DNA of 64,000 nt from NCBI GenBank assembly GCA_001662425.1, contig BDDC01000009.1, positions 173,824 to 237,823 on the forward strand, given 5' to 3'. A model generated the notes under the pieces. The model did not search any database. It was given only the letters and a program-made list of their open reading frames with translations, and was not told the DNA's origin. This document shows positions 11,476-23,100 of this stretch, one piece after another (position 1 is the first letter of the stretch; each line of letters starts with the position of its first letter). This stretch comes from Chlamydomonas sphaeroides (taxonomy: Eukaryota > Chlorophyta > Chlorophyceae > Chlamydomonadales > Chlamydomonadaceae). The position numbers were made by a program, and so were the translations under genes.

Positions 11476-13177
11476 ATGTCTAAGACCGACCCGGCCACCC
11501 ATCGCGCTGTGACCCTCCTGGCCCCCACCCTTGCAGAGGCGCCGGGAGCCGGTACCTACAGTTACATGCAGAATGTCAACAGCATGGAGTTCTACCATAG
11601 GCGCATCAAGTCTGGGGCCCCGGGCCCGTCTGCTGACGGCGCAGGTGCGAACGGCTTATTCGTGGGCATAGCCCCGCCGCGCAGCGGCGCGGGGGGCGGT
11701 ACCAGCTAGGGTGGTACCGTCTGTAGTCCTACCTCTGCGAACGTAGTGCCAGTAGTCCGTTTGCGCTCTCGTGTCCCGTGACAGGCCTGCTGAACAGCCG
11801 CAAGGACGCATTCCGCCTTCCCGCCAAGGGCCGCGGCATCCCGCCGCGGGACGGCAGGGAGGACGCCTACCGCGCCCAGAAGCACTTTGTGGAGAGCAAG
11901 AGCTTCCAGTCGAGCCTGTAAGCAGCAAGCGAAACATCTCACGGGGCTCTTGGCTGCTGTCCCCCATCCCCCTTGCGCCCCACTGCTCAGCTGGCAGCCG
12001 CAGCACCGCAACTAGCGCTACCTCACGTGCGATTGCCCCTCCCACGGCTTCCCATCGCCAGGGGCCCAGTGCTGGCACACAACGGCTTTGACCTGTCGCA
12101 GGCGGCTGCTCCCGGGGAGCGCCACCATGTGCGCTACACCCCATCACACGAGTCGCACCTGGCCGGCGGGGCCGCCTACCCCACGTGCGAGGTCCGTTCC
12201 TGCAGCCCTCTGGCTGGGCGGTGGAAGGCTTTCAATCCCCATCCTCAAGCCGCAATCAGTCTTGACGGGAAGCTTGGCTTCATCCTTCGTGGCCGGTTGC
12301 CCAGCAATAACCAGCCCCATCTGGTAACGTCGGAGAGTCAGGTGTATCCCCATTCATTCATATTCCACAAAAAGCCCCATCTGCAGCTCCCCACTCCTGA
12401 CCCTTTGTTTCCCTGCGTGCCCTGCTCTCGGCCCGCCCGCGCGCAGGCCGTTCTTGCCAAGCCCATGCGTCGACCGAGCACCGCCGCGCCCGCCAACACC
12501 GCAGCCCGCGTAATGCCGCTGCCCCTGGCGGAGCCTGCGCCCCCCACCTACGCGCTGGTGTCTAACGCACGCCGAGGTGCGCGGCCAGCTGGTGCCCGGC
12601 GAGTGGGACTGACTAGGCCCCGCTCGCGTGCCCGTCCGTCCGCTGCTGCGGGCGCCAGCGTGCTACCGTGCCGGCACGTCACCGCGTTGGGACTCTACAA
12701 CACCGACTGTGACGGGGATGGCGGGTACCCCACACCCGCAGACGTGTTTGTGTCATCCACGCGCCCCTCCACGGCCCCTTCGGTGGTGCTGGTGGGCGGC
12801 CGCAACACCATGCGCGCCGGCGGCTACGAGGCGGGCACCTCGCGCAACGCCGACGTGCTCAACTACCGCCACTCAGGCGGCATCTGCCCGCAGCAGTACA
12901 AGGTATGGGCGAACGTACGGGGCTGCTGTTCTGCGTGCCCTCGCTGCACAACCGGGTGTGCACAAGCCGGGCCGTCGCTCGCCCCTGTGGCTCCTGCGTC
13001 TTGTCTCCCATACCTTGTCTGCCCCGGCCGCCCCTGCAGCTGGTGGCGGAGCGCGCCGCGGCGCCGCAGCTGGCCGCGTACGGCACGCAGCAGGCGCGCT
13101 CGGCCTTCAACGACACGCGCAGCAGCTACCAGGCTAACTTGCTGCGGTCGCGCGGCTCGGACATCCTATGCGGCTGA
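11476..13177 (+). CDS. Hypothetical protein, 341 residues, unknown family
   Basis: I do not recognise this protein. Five exons give a closed frame: 11476-11644, 11785-11917, 12062-12191, 12447-12902, 13040-13177. Segments with normal protein character include TYSYMQNVNSMEFYHRRI, LLNSRKDAFRLPAKGRGI, QKHFVESKSFQSSL, ADVLNYRHSGGICPQQYK and SYQANLLRSRGSDILCG at the C-terminus. The middle is Ala/Pro/Arg-rich and probably disordered. No signal peptide, membrane span or catalytic motif is visible. The short Tyr/Phe/Arg-containing linear motifs spaced through a disordered chain resemble microtubule-associated ciliary proteins, and the upstream neighbour may be axonemal, but this is only a suggestion. 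The fourth exon is long and could hide a further intron. Confidence 0.7.
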
Positions 13178-14117
13178 GCTTCTGCGCTAAGTGCAGGAGA
13201 GGGCGAGGCAGATGGCTGCACGGGGCGCGCTCGGGGAAGAGTGGAGGCAGCGTACCGGTAGATCGCAACTGGCAGATGTGTGCAGGTGTAGTGGGTAGCC
13301 CCATTGATTGATAAGGGCTCTCAACCATCTAGGGCTACGACCTTCTACCCACAGAGCCTGGCTGACATTCGCTAGCGGCATGTGTGGAGGGTAGTTGGTT
13401 GTTGTGAAATCACGAAGCCGTGGCTGAGCTGCAGATGTATGCCAAACGAGTAGGGGCCTTCAGCGCTTGCTGTGCGTTACGTGCTGCAGAGGCAATGCTG
13501 ACTCATAGCCGTGGACCCGTGGTGATTGTCTGCGGCGTGTTTGATAAAGAATAGTGTAGTGAGGGGGCACGGCAGACTATTTGACTGAAACGTTGTTGAA
13601 GCTCCTGACATGCGGCTTCGACCGTCTTTTACATGGGCATGCGCAGACCAGAGGCTCCCCTGGCGCAGACTGAATGGCTGCCGGCTGTCAGGCCTTCTGG
13701 CCGAAGAAGGGCCCGGCTGCTTGGCGTCGAGCCGGCAAGCCGCGGCGGCTGTGCGCTTGCAGGCCGCAGCAAGGCCTCTCCGCAGGGCTGCCATCCGTGG
13801 GCAAGCGTCCGTGCTGCTGTCGGCGGCAGGGCGGCGCCGCTGCTTCGGGCCCGCGTCCGAGCTAACACACACCAGCCTTGTCTGAGCACTGTAATCGCCC
13901 GCCGCTGCTGCCGCCGCGTGACCCGATGCTGCCGCTGCTGCCGCCGTGTGCTCCAGTGCTGCCGCGGCTGATGCCGGGGCTGCAGGAGCTCGCCGGCGCT
14001 GCCCGCGGGTCGAAGCGCATAGGGATGGGGCCAGCCGCAGCAGAGCACCGCACTCGTTACAACAGCGCCAGCTTCCCACAGCAAAGGCCCCAAGCGTAGG
14101 CGTCGTAGGCCCCAAGC
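13178..14117. other. Convergent intergenic region before RPL12
   Basis: The unknown gene (+) and RPL12 (-) converge here. The region holds a short CTGCTGCCGC-type triplet-rich tract around 13900-13975. I see no gene: the long open frames on both strands run on into RPL12 intron 2 and have no family motif. Confidence 0.5.
14057..14061 (-). terminator. Putative poly(A) signal of RPL12 (TGTAA)
   Basis: Minus-strand TGTAA about 57 nt downstream of the RPL12 stop, which would give a short 3' UTR, as is common for highly expressed ribosomal protein genes. Confidence 0.5.
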
Positions 14118-16242
14118 TTAGTTCTCGGGGATTTCGATGGTGCCCTCGGTGATCTGCGGTTGAAGGAGGTTCAGGGGGCGGCAGGGAGCAGCACACGGTC
14201 AGCGGCACGCACGGATGCACACGATCGTTTGTGTGGGGCCGCGGGGGCCACTCCCCGGTCGCAGCACTCAGACATGTGTGTCGAGTGGTTGCTGCTGCTG
14301 CTGTAGACCACAACACTATGCAGCGCGCTGCGGCACGCGGTGGCTGCGGCTGCAGCTGGCCTAGGCCGGTAGGTCGAGCCCTGCGCCGGCTGCTGCTGGG
14401 GGCTTGCGCTCTGCCGCTCAAGGCGTGCAGGCCCCGGCGACTGCTCACGGCCGCATCGCCACGCCCCTGCTGCGCGCCGGGCTGGGCGTGCCCCGGCCAG
14501 CGGGAAAAGCCCGCTCTGACTGGCTGCAGCGGCCTGCCGCAGCTCCACGGGCGTCGCCTGCGCCTTCTGCACGCAGCACGCCACGCCGGCGCTAGGCACG
14601 CCGTCAGGGTCCCCCGCACGGCCGGCCCACTGAGAGGACGGCGTGAGTCCAGCGGCCACAGGCCAGGCGTGCTGCTGCAGCATGCGCGCAGCAGCCATCG
14701 TGTGCTTGCTTCCGCGATCTCCGCCATCCCGTGCGGGCTGGTGGCCGTGGCGCCGCACACATCAGTGTGCCTAGCGGCCAGCATGGCTGCGTCGAGGTCC
14801 AGCAAGCCGACGGTCTGCCGACGCCCTATGGCATCAGCCGCCCGGCGCGTCGCCGCTGCAGACACGCTGTGCCAAGCTCTCGCCACCAGACAGGCCCGCA
14901 GGGCCGCGCCACGGCACCCACGTCGACGCCAGGCCACTGGTGCGAGAGCCCCGCTGCGCATGGAGCGCAGCCCACAGCTGCGGCAAGAGCGGCCAAGTTG
15001 CCAGCCGCCGCCGTCATGCTGGGCCGGCATTGTCCACAGCAGCTCTGCCGGCGGACCGACCACCGCCGCGGTCAGCGCTGGCAGGTGGCGGCGGCGCGGG
15101 CAGCATGACACACGTCCGTGTGGCTCCGGCGCTGTTGCGGCGGCAGCGTCCCGCCTGCCTGGCAGCGGCGCTAGCCAGACAACAGCATTAGCTGCACGAT
15201 GGTACTCCGCGTGTCCGCTCCAGACCTGGCCTGCCAGCTCCGCACGCAGCTGCTACGCATTGCCATCGGCGCTGGCCACCGTGGCCCCCACATCTGGTGG
15301 GTAGCTCATGCTTCGCGAGCTGGCAGCGTCCGAGCTGGTAGCGCCAGGCTGGTCATCAGTTAGGCCGGGCCCACGCCGAGCCCGCGCCGAGCCAGTCCGT
15401 GTCCGTGGACTGAGCTGCTCGCCGCTGTGCTGCGACGCTGCCAATCCAGAGGGTACCAGGCAAGCATTCCGCCAAAATCGCCGCAGGCAAACCCCAGGCA
15501 TGAACAGCCCCTGCCCCCGCCGCACGCCCGGAAGCACCCACCGCCTCAATGACGTCGCGGGGGTCCTTGCCGTCCACCTTGCAGCCGACCGACACGGCTG
15601 TCCCGAGAATCTCCTTGCAGCCGTTCGCCAGGTCCTTGGCGCAGCTGCGCGGCCGCATGATGCGGGCAATCTCGATGATGTCCGACATCGTCACGCTGCC
15701 GCTGTGCTTGATGTTCTTCTCCTGTTGGTTGTAGAGGGTAACCGCGTGGTGAGGGGAGAAGTGAGGAGATGGTGCGGACGCATGGTCGGCGCCGGCACAA
15801 GAGGCGGCACGACGTTCTATCCAGTAACGCATTAGTTCACAGCATGGGGATATGCAGCACAGCGCTGGCCCAGGGCGCCGGCGCAGAATGGCATGCCGGC
15901 GGCTGAGCGCTGCAGAGGGCCTAGAAGCGTAAGCTTTGTAGCGTTGCAAACCCGTACCTTCTTGCGGTCGCGCACGGGCTCCTTCAGCGCCTTGATGACC
16001 AGCGCGGCCGCCGAGGGCACGACGGAAATCTTTGCCTGGCGGTTCTGCACCGTGAGCTTGACGGTGATGCGCAGGCCGCGCCAGTCCTTGGCCGTCTCCT
16101 TGGCGATATCCTCACCAATCTTCTTTGGCGAGAGACCCAGCGGACCAATCTTCGGGGCCAGCGAGGAGGCGGCACCCACCTCGCCTCCCGTCACACGCAC
16201 GCACACCTCGATGACATCATTGGGGTCAAACTTGGGAGGCAT
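14118..16242 (-). CDS. RPL12: 60S ribosomal protein L12 (uL11)
   Basis: Cytosolic large-subunit protein at the base of the stalk, in the GTPase-associated centre, binding 25S rRNA. Three exons: 16242-15958, 15721-15542, 14153-14118; 166 residues. The start MPPKFDPNDV and the N-terminal block TGGEVGAASSLAPKIGPLGL are the family signature, followed by RITVKLTVQNRQ, VVPSAAALVIKALKEP and RDRKK. Exon 2 carries NIKHSGSVTMSDIIEIAR and LGTAVSVGCKVDGKDPRDVI. The last exon encodes only ITEGTIEIPEN, replacing the usual acidic/hydrophobic C-terminal tail. Intron 2 is about 1.39 kb, long for such a small gene; see the findings. The gene starts toward 16243-16450, which should hold its promoter. Confidence 0.97.
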
Positions 16243-17193
16243 GGTGGCTGGTTATCGCTGAGGAAGGGACCGGCAAGACCGCGACCGCTGCCCATAACCC
16301 CGAGCCCCATGCAAAGGCGCATTGCAAAGCCGCTCCAGGCCTCACCCGAACGCTATAACTGCAATTGTGCATACACATTTGCACCCCTGAGCTAACCCTG
16401 CACATGAGGTACCAAGCTTGGTGCATGACGAGGCACGAGCGAACGTGCGACTAGCGTACGCTCCTCACCAGATTAGGCAGTTGCAAATATTGCAGATGCT
16501 CAGCGTTTTGGCTCTGCCTGCAGCTGTGGCGCTGTGCTGTTGGACGCGCCCTCATGGCGTTGAGGTGTATTCAGAGCGGTCCCAAGCCTACCGCGGCAAC
16601 TGTCTCAGCGGCTATAAGGATTGTTATTGGCCGACGCGAGGGGCTGGTGTGTTTGCTGCAGAGGGGGCGTCGCACGGGCGTGGGCTGGGGTGGGCCCGTG
16701 CCCGTGAGGGCCCGTGGGGCGGGCCTTGGCGGGGTTCTGACGGGCTGTTCCGCGCGGAAGGCGGCGTGCTGACGCGCGCTGCTGGTGCGTTGTGGCCTTT
16801 CGAGCACGGGGAGGTTTGTGGCTGGAGCAATTGCGCGTTGAGGTGCCGCACGAGGGTCTGCAGTCCCGTATGCTATATACATGTTGCGCCTAGCGGGAGG
16901 CGGCGGGTGGCAGCGGCCCCTGCACCTCCAGCCGCCCCTGTTCGCGCCGGGCCCGGTCCGCACATGAATAGCCGAAGCCATGACGTCACCCACTCAATTT
17001 GAGCAATGCACGCAATTGCCGCCAGCCACCGTGCCGGCCGCGCCACACGCCCCGATCTCCACAAGCGCAAGCACGAAAGCTGCCATGCCTCATCAAACCG
17101 GCCCCGCCCCGCCCACCCCACGCCAGCCTCCATCCATTCTCACTCCCACTCACTCCCCGCATTCCCCGCCCCGACCCCATCCGCCCCTTCCCC
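16243..17193. promoter_or_regulatory. RPL12 upstream region and 3' flank of the USP-domain gene
   Basis: Both neighbours are on the minus strand, so this 950-bp stretch holds the RPL12 promoter (left part) and the 3' UTR of the large gene (right part). The AT-richer part near 16330-16530 is the likely promoter core. A 194-codon open frame at 16418-17002 (+) has no recognisable features and I do not call it. No TGTAA was seen for the large gene. Confidence 0.45.
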
Positions 17194-20152
17194 TCACTCC
17201 CCGTCCGCCTCCGCCACCAGCATACCCTGCCCCGGCACCATGACCCGCTCGGGGTAGATGATGACGGGGCACGGCGCCGCGCGTATGAGCTGCAGCAGCG
17301 TGGGCGACAGCGAGCGCGTCAGGCCGGGCGCCAGCTGCAGCGCCAGCAGCTGGGCGCCGGTGTCGCGCGCCGCGGCGCACAGCGCGTTCTGCCACTCGCC
17401 CTGCACCAGCGACTTGGCCGGCGTATGGAAGTCGTTGGCTGCGGGCCCAAGGGTTCGGGGTGCGCATGCGCGTGGTAAGGCCGTGCCGACTGCTGGAGCT
17501 AGCGGGGCGTTGGCGTGCCAGAGCGGGGAAGTACACGCCGCGGCTCGGCCGCTGCAGGCTGCAAAACGCCCCGATGCGGCACTGTTTCTCACCGGAGGCG
17601 ATGCTCTCAAAGTTGGACAGCAACGTCTTGAGCGCCACCGCCTGAATGCTGGAGGGGTCGTAGCCCTGGTTGCCTGGGGCCAGGCCGGGCGGCAGCACCT
17701 GCGGGCGCAGCAGCCGGTGGGCGGGGAGGGCATTTGACCACCTGAGAGGTTGGAGCGGGCTGTAAGACAAGGGACAGCAGGCATGGCGGTCAGCAGCAGA
17801 GGCGCGCCGCCGTGTCACCCCCTCGCGCGGTCCTGGTCATGCCACTCGCCGCACCTGCGCCAGCGTGAGCGTGTCCTGCCGCATGGAGGGCTCCAGCATG
17901 AGCCTGACGCGGCGGGGGATGGGGTTGCAGGAGGACTCAGTGAGCGATGCAGGGAGGTGCCGCCGGGGTGAAGGCAGGGGGGAAGGCAGGGGTGGCAGGG
18001 AGGCGGAAACCCGAGTGATGAAAGGCGCCGCCAAGGTGCCGTGCCAGGCTGCGGGACTGCGGCGGCGTGGGGCCCTGGGGTCCCGTCCCGCCGTACCTGG
18101 ACAGGTGGTGCATCATGGGCCTGCTGTGGCGCTCCACCACGGCCATGGCCGCCAGCCGGCCCGACGTGGCGCCGCCCACACCGCCCACCGCGGGCCGGGC
18201 GGGCGCGCCCTTGGCCATGGGGCCCTCCGTGTTGCCGCGCTGCACGGCGAGCGCGACGGGGCGGGCACCGTGGGGCAGGGGCAAAGTTAGCGTCGGGGCC
18301 GGGGGCCCGGGGTCGGGGCGTACGGGTGGCCAGGTCCGCGGATGCGGGCTCAGCCGCCGCTTAAGTGCTCTTGAAGCGCAATCCCCGCACGTCCCGGTTG
18401 CCGCACGTGGTCTGCGCGTTCCGCACGCGTGAGCGGTAGCACTGCTGCACGCTGGTACCCGTGCTGTGCTGCCGCACTGTGCTGTGCGTGCGTCGCACCT
18501 TGAGGTACGTCCGCGTGTTAGCGGTCACCAGGATGACGGGCAGCGCGATGGTGCGCAGCAGCGACAGAGCCACCGACGACAGCAGCACGTCCGCCGCCGA
18601 CTCCTCGCTACCGCCCGCCATCAGCACGTTGCCGCCGCCGCCCGCGCCCTTGCCTGCCGGCGTGCCCGGCACCGCGCCCGCCTTGGCGCCGGGGCCGCCC
18701 TTGCCGGCGGCGGTGCTCGGCGGCGCGCCGGGCCGGGCGGTGGTGGTGGCCACCGAGGTGATGGACTGACTGCCCACCACCAGTACTCCGCAGCGGTTGG
18801 CGGCCGCAACGTCCTGCACGCACTCCAGCAGCCCGCGGCCCTCCTGGTCCTGCAGGCACAGCAGTCAGCGCGCAGCGCGAAGGCAAGGCGAGGGTTGCGG
18901 AGGCGCCCGGGTCACGGTTTACAGCGCGGCCAGCTCCCATGCACGCCTGCGGTCCCACGCCGGTTGCGTCCGCCGCCCGTCCTTCCATAAGAACAGACCA
19001 TGCGCCAGCCCAGCCTTGCCGCAGCGCCCCGCGCACCACGACGTGCGTTGTCACGTCGGACACGTGGCGGAAGGCCTTCATCATGCGCTCCAGCAGCGCC
19101 TGGCCCTCGCCCCGCGCCACCTCGCTGGGCACCACCGTAAGCAGGTGCACCTTGTCGCCGCGCTCGCGCCGCAGCAGGCCCGCGGCCACGTTGCTGGCGG
19201 TCAGCGACACGCCGTTGTCCTGGGTGCAGGCGAGGGAGGGGAGGGAGAGGGAGGGGCCAGGAAGGGAGGGGTGTGCGGTGTATGGATGGTTAGCGCGCTG
19301 GCTCAAGCCCGCCCCCGAGGCTCAGGGAGGCAGGGAGGCGAACGTATTGGCAAGAGGAAGTGTCGGAGGGAGGGAAGGGGAGCAGCAAGTCCGCAAGGTG
19401 GGAGGCAAGGATGCGGGCGAGCGCGCTGCCTGCCGGCCACCGCGCCGGGTCGCCGCTGCACAGGTGGGATCGCAGCCTGCTGGACCTGCCTGGCCCCCGC
19501 GGGCCCACCTGCACCAGCACCAGGTACGTCTGCCCGGGCTTCTGCTGCCGCGCGAAGGACGGCATCTTGGCCGCCAGCCGCTGCGTGGCGGTCTTGAGGT
19601 CGCCGTCGCTCTTGGACAGCAGCTCCACCAGCGCCTCGCCGTCCTGGCAGCGGGCGCAGGCAGGGGCGTCAGGGTGGCAGGGTGCGTGGCTGGCCTCTCC
19701 CCGCTCGCCCATCCTTGCCGCTGGCCCCGGCCATACACGCCCCACCCCTCTTGGTTGCCCTTCGCGCCGCGCCCCCTGACAAACGCGGCCCGGACCCAGA
19801 CCCTTCGCCGCTGCCTCACCTGCGGTCCGCGCACCAGCACGGGCGCGCGGTGCGCTCGCAGCGCCACCACCTTTATCATGTGGTGCATGGACAGGTCGGT
19901 CATGCTCATGTGCAGTCGCAGCATCATGGTGTCGTAGCCGTGGTGCGCGGCATGGGCCAGGTGCAGCTCGCTGGGGCAGCCGGGCAGCGCAAAGGGCGCC
20001 ATGCCGCCGCCGGGCGCCGCGGCGGCGGCGGCGGCGGCCGCCGCCGCGGCGGCGCGCGCCGCGGTGTCGGCGAGGGACGCGCCGGGCGACGGCGCCGGTG
20101 CGGAGGCGGCGTGGGCGAGGGAGGGAAGGCCGGCGGCGGCGGCGAGAGAGTT

Positions 20153-20183
<31 letters not shown>

Positions 20184-23100
20184 TGGGGCGTGCCGGGGGC
20201 GGTGGGGTCGTGCAGGGCGCGCGCCTCCATGCAGGGCATGAGCTTGGGCCGCAGCACGGTGGGCCCAGTCAGCAGCTTGTGCAGCACCTCGAAGCGGAAC
20301 GTGTAGCTGCAGGCGAGACATGGGCGGGAGTTCAACGGGGCTCAGGTTAAGCAAGGGGGCACGGGTATGTTGGCATGACCGCGAGTGCATCCAAGCAGCG
20401 GGCTGAGCCATGGCAAGGCGCGCAGCGCGGGTTAAAAGGCGGCGGCGGGATGGAATGTCGCGAAGCGTAGGCGTAGGCGGGGCGCGCGCCTGGTGCTCAC
20501 CGGCCCATGCCGACGGACGTCAGCGTGGCGCGGCCCGCTGCGATCGCCTCCAGTTCGCCCTGCGGTTAATCACGCAGCAGCGGCACAGCGGTTCAGACAA
20601 GCCGGACCTCGTACCCCGCCCCGCCCCCGCCCCACGCAAAGCCCCGCTTGCCGCAGCACCCGGGCGCTCACCCTGGCGCGCCGGGCTCATGCGCCACCTC
20701 TCCCACGCCCATGCTCCCCTTTCCTCTCCGCTGCTTGAAGCCCAGCAACCCCCCCCATTGTCTCGCCTGCATGTGCGCGCTGTTGAGCTCCGACGTGAGC
20801 AGCTCCACCACCGGCAGCTGTGCCTTGGTGCCGCCCCCGTAGCGGTCCATGCGCACCGCCCCGTCCAGCTTGCCCACAACCATGCCCGCCACTTTGGGCT
20901 TGCGGCACAGCAGCACGCTGCGAGAGGACCGGGGCGGCAGGGGGCAGGGGGCAGCGGACCGGGCAAGGTAGGTGGTGGTGGTGGCGGGTGGATGGACGAG
21001 ATCCAGCGGGCAGGACGCGCAGGGACAGCGCAGCCGTTGTCATGTGGTGTTCGGGGGTCTGCTGGTGAAGGGGGGGCCTTGCCGCTGCGGCTGCTCACCT
21101 GCCGTGCTGCGCTATGAGGTCGCGGTGCTTGACGTAGGTGGACCAGGCCTGGGGGCGGGGGCGGCAGGGGGCTGAAGTCAAAAGGAGGACTGCGCGCAGC
21201 CCGAATTGGCAGGGCTCCACATCTCGCCACGGCCTGCCTGAGCGGGTAAGGCAGGACTGCAGCCCTCACACGGCCGAGGCCATGCGCCGGTACAAGGCCC
21301 CTGCTTCGCCCTCCCTCTCGGCCACACCCTGCACTACCACCAGATTCCCGCGCACCTGCCCCTGTGCCCCAGCGCCTCATCCCTCCCCGCCCCTCCCCCG
21401 CGCACCTCGATGGCCAGGCTGTACTTCATGTGCGGCACGTTCCACATGTGGCTCACGTGCGCCAGCATGCGCAGGTCCAGCGCGCCGTCGTCCAGCAGCA
21501 GCGACAGGTCGTGGCAGGAGCGGCTCACAAACCACCTGGCAGGCGCCGGAAAGGCAGGGGAGGGGCAGGGGAGGGGAGNNNNNNNNNNNNNNNNNNNNNN
21601 NNNNNNNNNNNNNNNNNNNNNNNNNNNNNNNNNNNNNNNNNNNNNNNNNNNNNNNNNNNNNNNNNNNNNNNNNNNNNNNNNNNNNNNNNNNNNNNNNNNN
21701 NNNNNNNNNNNNNNNNNNNNNNNNNNNNNNNNNNNNNNNNNNNNNNNNNNNNNNNNNNNNNNNNNNNNNNNNNNNNNNNNNNNNNNNNNNNNNNNNNNNN
21801 NNNNNNNNNNNNNNNNNNNNNNNNNNNNNNNNNNNNNNNNNNNNNNNNNNNNNNNNNNNNNNNNNNNNNNNNNNNNNNNNNNNNNNNNNNNNNNNNNNNN
21901 NNNNNNNNNNNNNNNNNNNNNNNNNNNNNNNNNNNNNNNNNNNNNNNNNNNNNNNNNNNNNNNNNNNNNNNNNGACGGTGGGGCACACATAGCACAGCGC
22001 TGCTCCCTCCCATCGTGTTGGTTCGCCCCCTCGCGTTGCTGGGCGCGGCGCCGCCCGCCGGCTGCCCCTGCGCTGGCCTCACTCGGTCTTGCGGCGCTTG
22101 AGCTCCGACATGATGCTGTACGGCACCCGCTGCAGCTCGCCGCAGTCGTTCACCATGAGCGCGTAGCCGGGCCACAGCAGCTAAGGGAAAGGGGAGGGGT
22201 GTAGGACGAGGGCAAGAGAGGGGCACGTGCCTGGTGTTAGTGCTCACGATGCGAGGGCGCCGTGGCACTTGCCAGGGTGGCGCCGCCTACCCCGTCTCGA
22301 GTCCCTCTTTCCCTAGCCCCCCGCCCAGCCCCGGCCCCTGCGGCCGCCATCGTACTTTGCATCGATGCTATCAATTCATCAACAATCCAATTTGATAGAC
22401 ACTATAGGCGTAGATGTGATGGCTGCAGCCCCACCTGCAGCATGGCCATGCCGGACCCGGGCGCGTACGACGGCTGGTCGGGCGCGGCCACGTACGAGTT
22501 GGATTCCACGTCGTACTTCATGAGCGGCTGCTGCTTCTGGACCACCAGGAACAGGTTCTGGCGGAGTCGCCTGGGGGAAGCAAAGGGCAAGGAGCAGGAG
22601 CGGCGGTAATGGAGGCGAAGGGGAGGCGGTCAGCGCTAAAATGACACGGTCCGTGCCTTTGAGCGGGTGAGCGGGTGTGCGCGTACTGCAACTCAGCCAG
22701 GCATGCAGCGGGGCAGCAGAAGGGGGCAGGCCGCAGGGAGAGCGCTGGGCCCGGTTGGTCGGTCCCTGCGAATGCACCCACGCACGCACGGCCGCACCTG
22801 TACACGCTGTACTGCAGCAGATCGGCGGCAATGGACTCCAGTTGCCGCTCCGCGACGTGCAGGATAATGGGCAGCTTCTCCATCGCCTGGGAGGGGAGCA
22901 ATAGGGGATGCACCGCACCGATGGAGCAGTGAGCTAATTCTAATTCGCCGGGCGTCAAGCCGGGCCCAACGCTGCCCAATGCGGAGAGGGGAGTGCAGCG
23001 TTGGCGTGCGCGCGAGTCAACAGGGGCTGTGCGGACGGCGCCAGCGCAGGCATCCGTGCAGCTCCCTCCCCCTTCCCTCCTTCCCTCCCTCCCTCCCTGC

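Noticed and set aside
13477..15304. Long open frames on both strands (544 codons minus, 357 codons plus) around RPL12 intron 2
   Set aside because: They overlap each other, sit largely inside an intron whose flanking exons join perfectly, and show only Ala/Arg-rich composition with no family motif.
15340..15365. TGATGA on the minus strand in RPL12 intron 2
   Set aside because: It lacks the purine before TGATGA and no CTGA follows within about 100 nt on that strand.
16418..17002. 194-codon open frame on the plus strand
   Set aside because: No motif and no supporting exon structure; it lies in the RPL12 upstream region.
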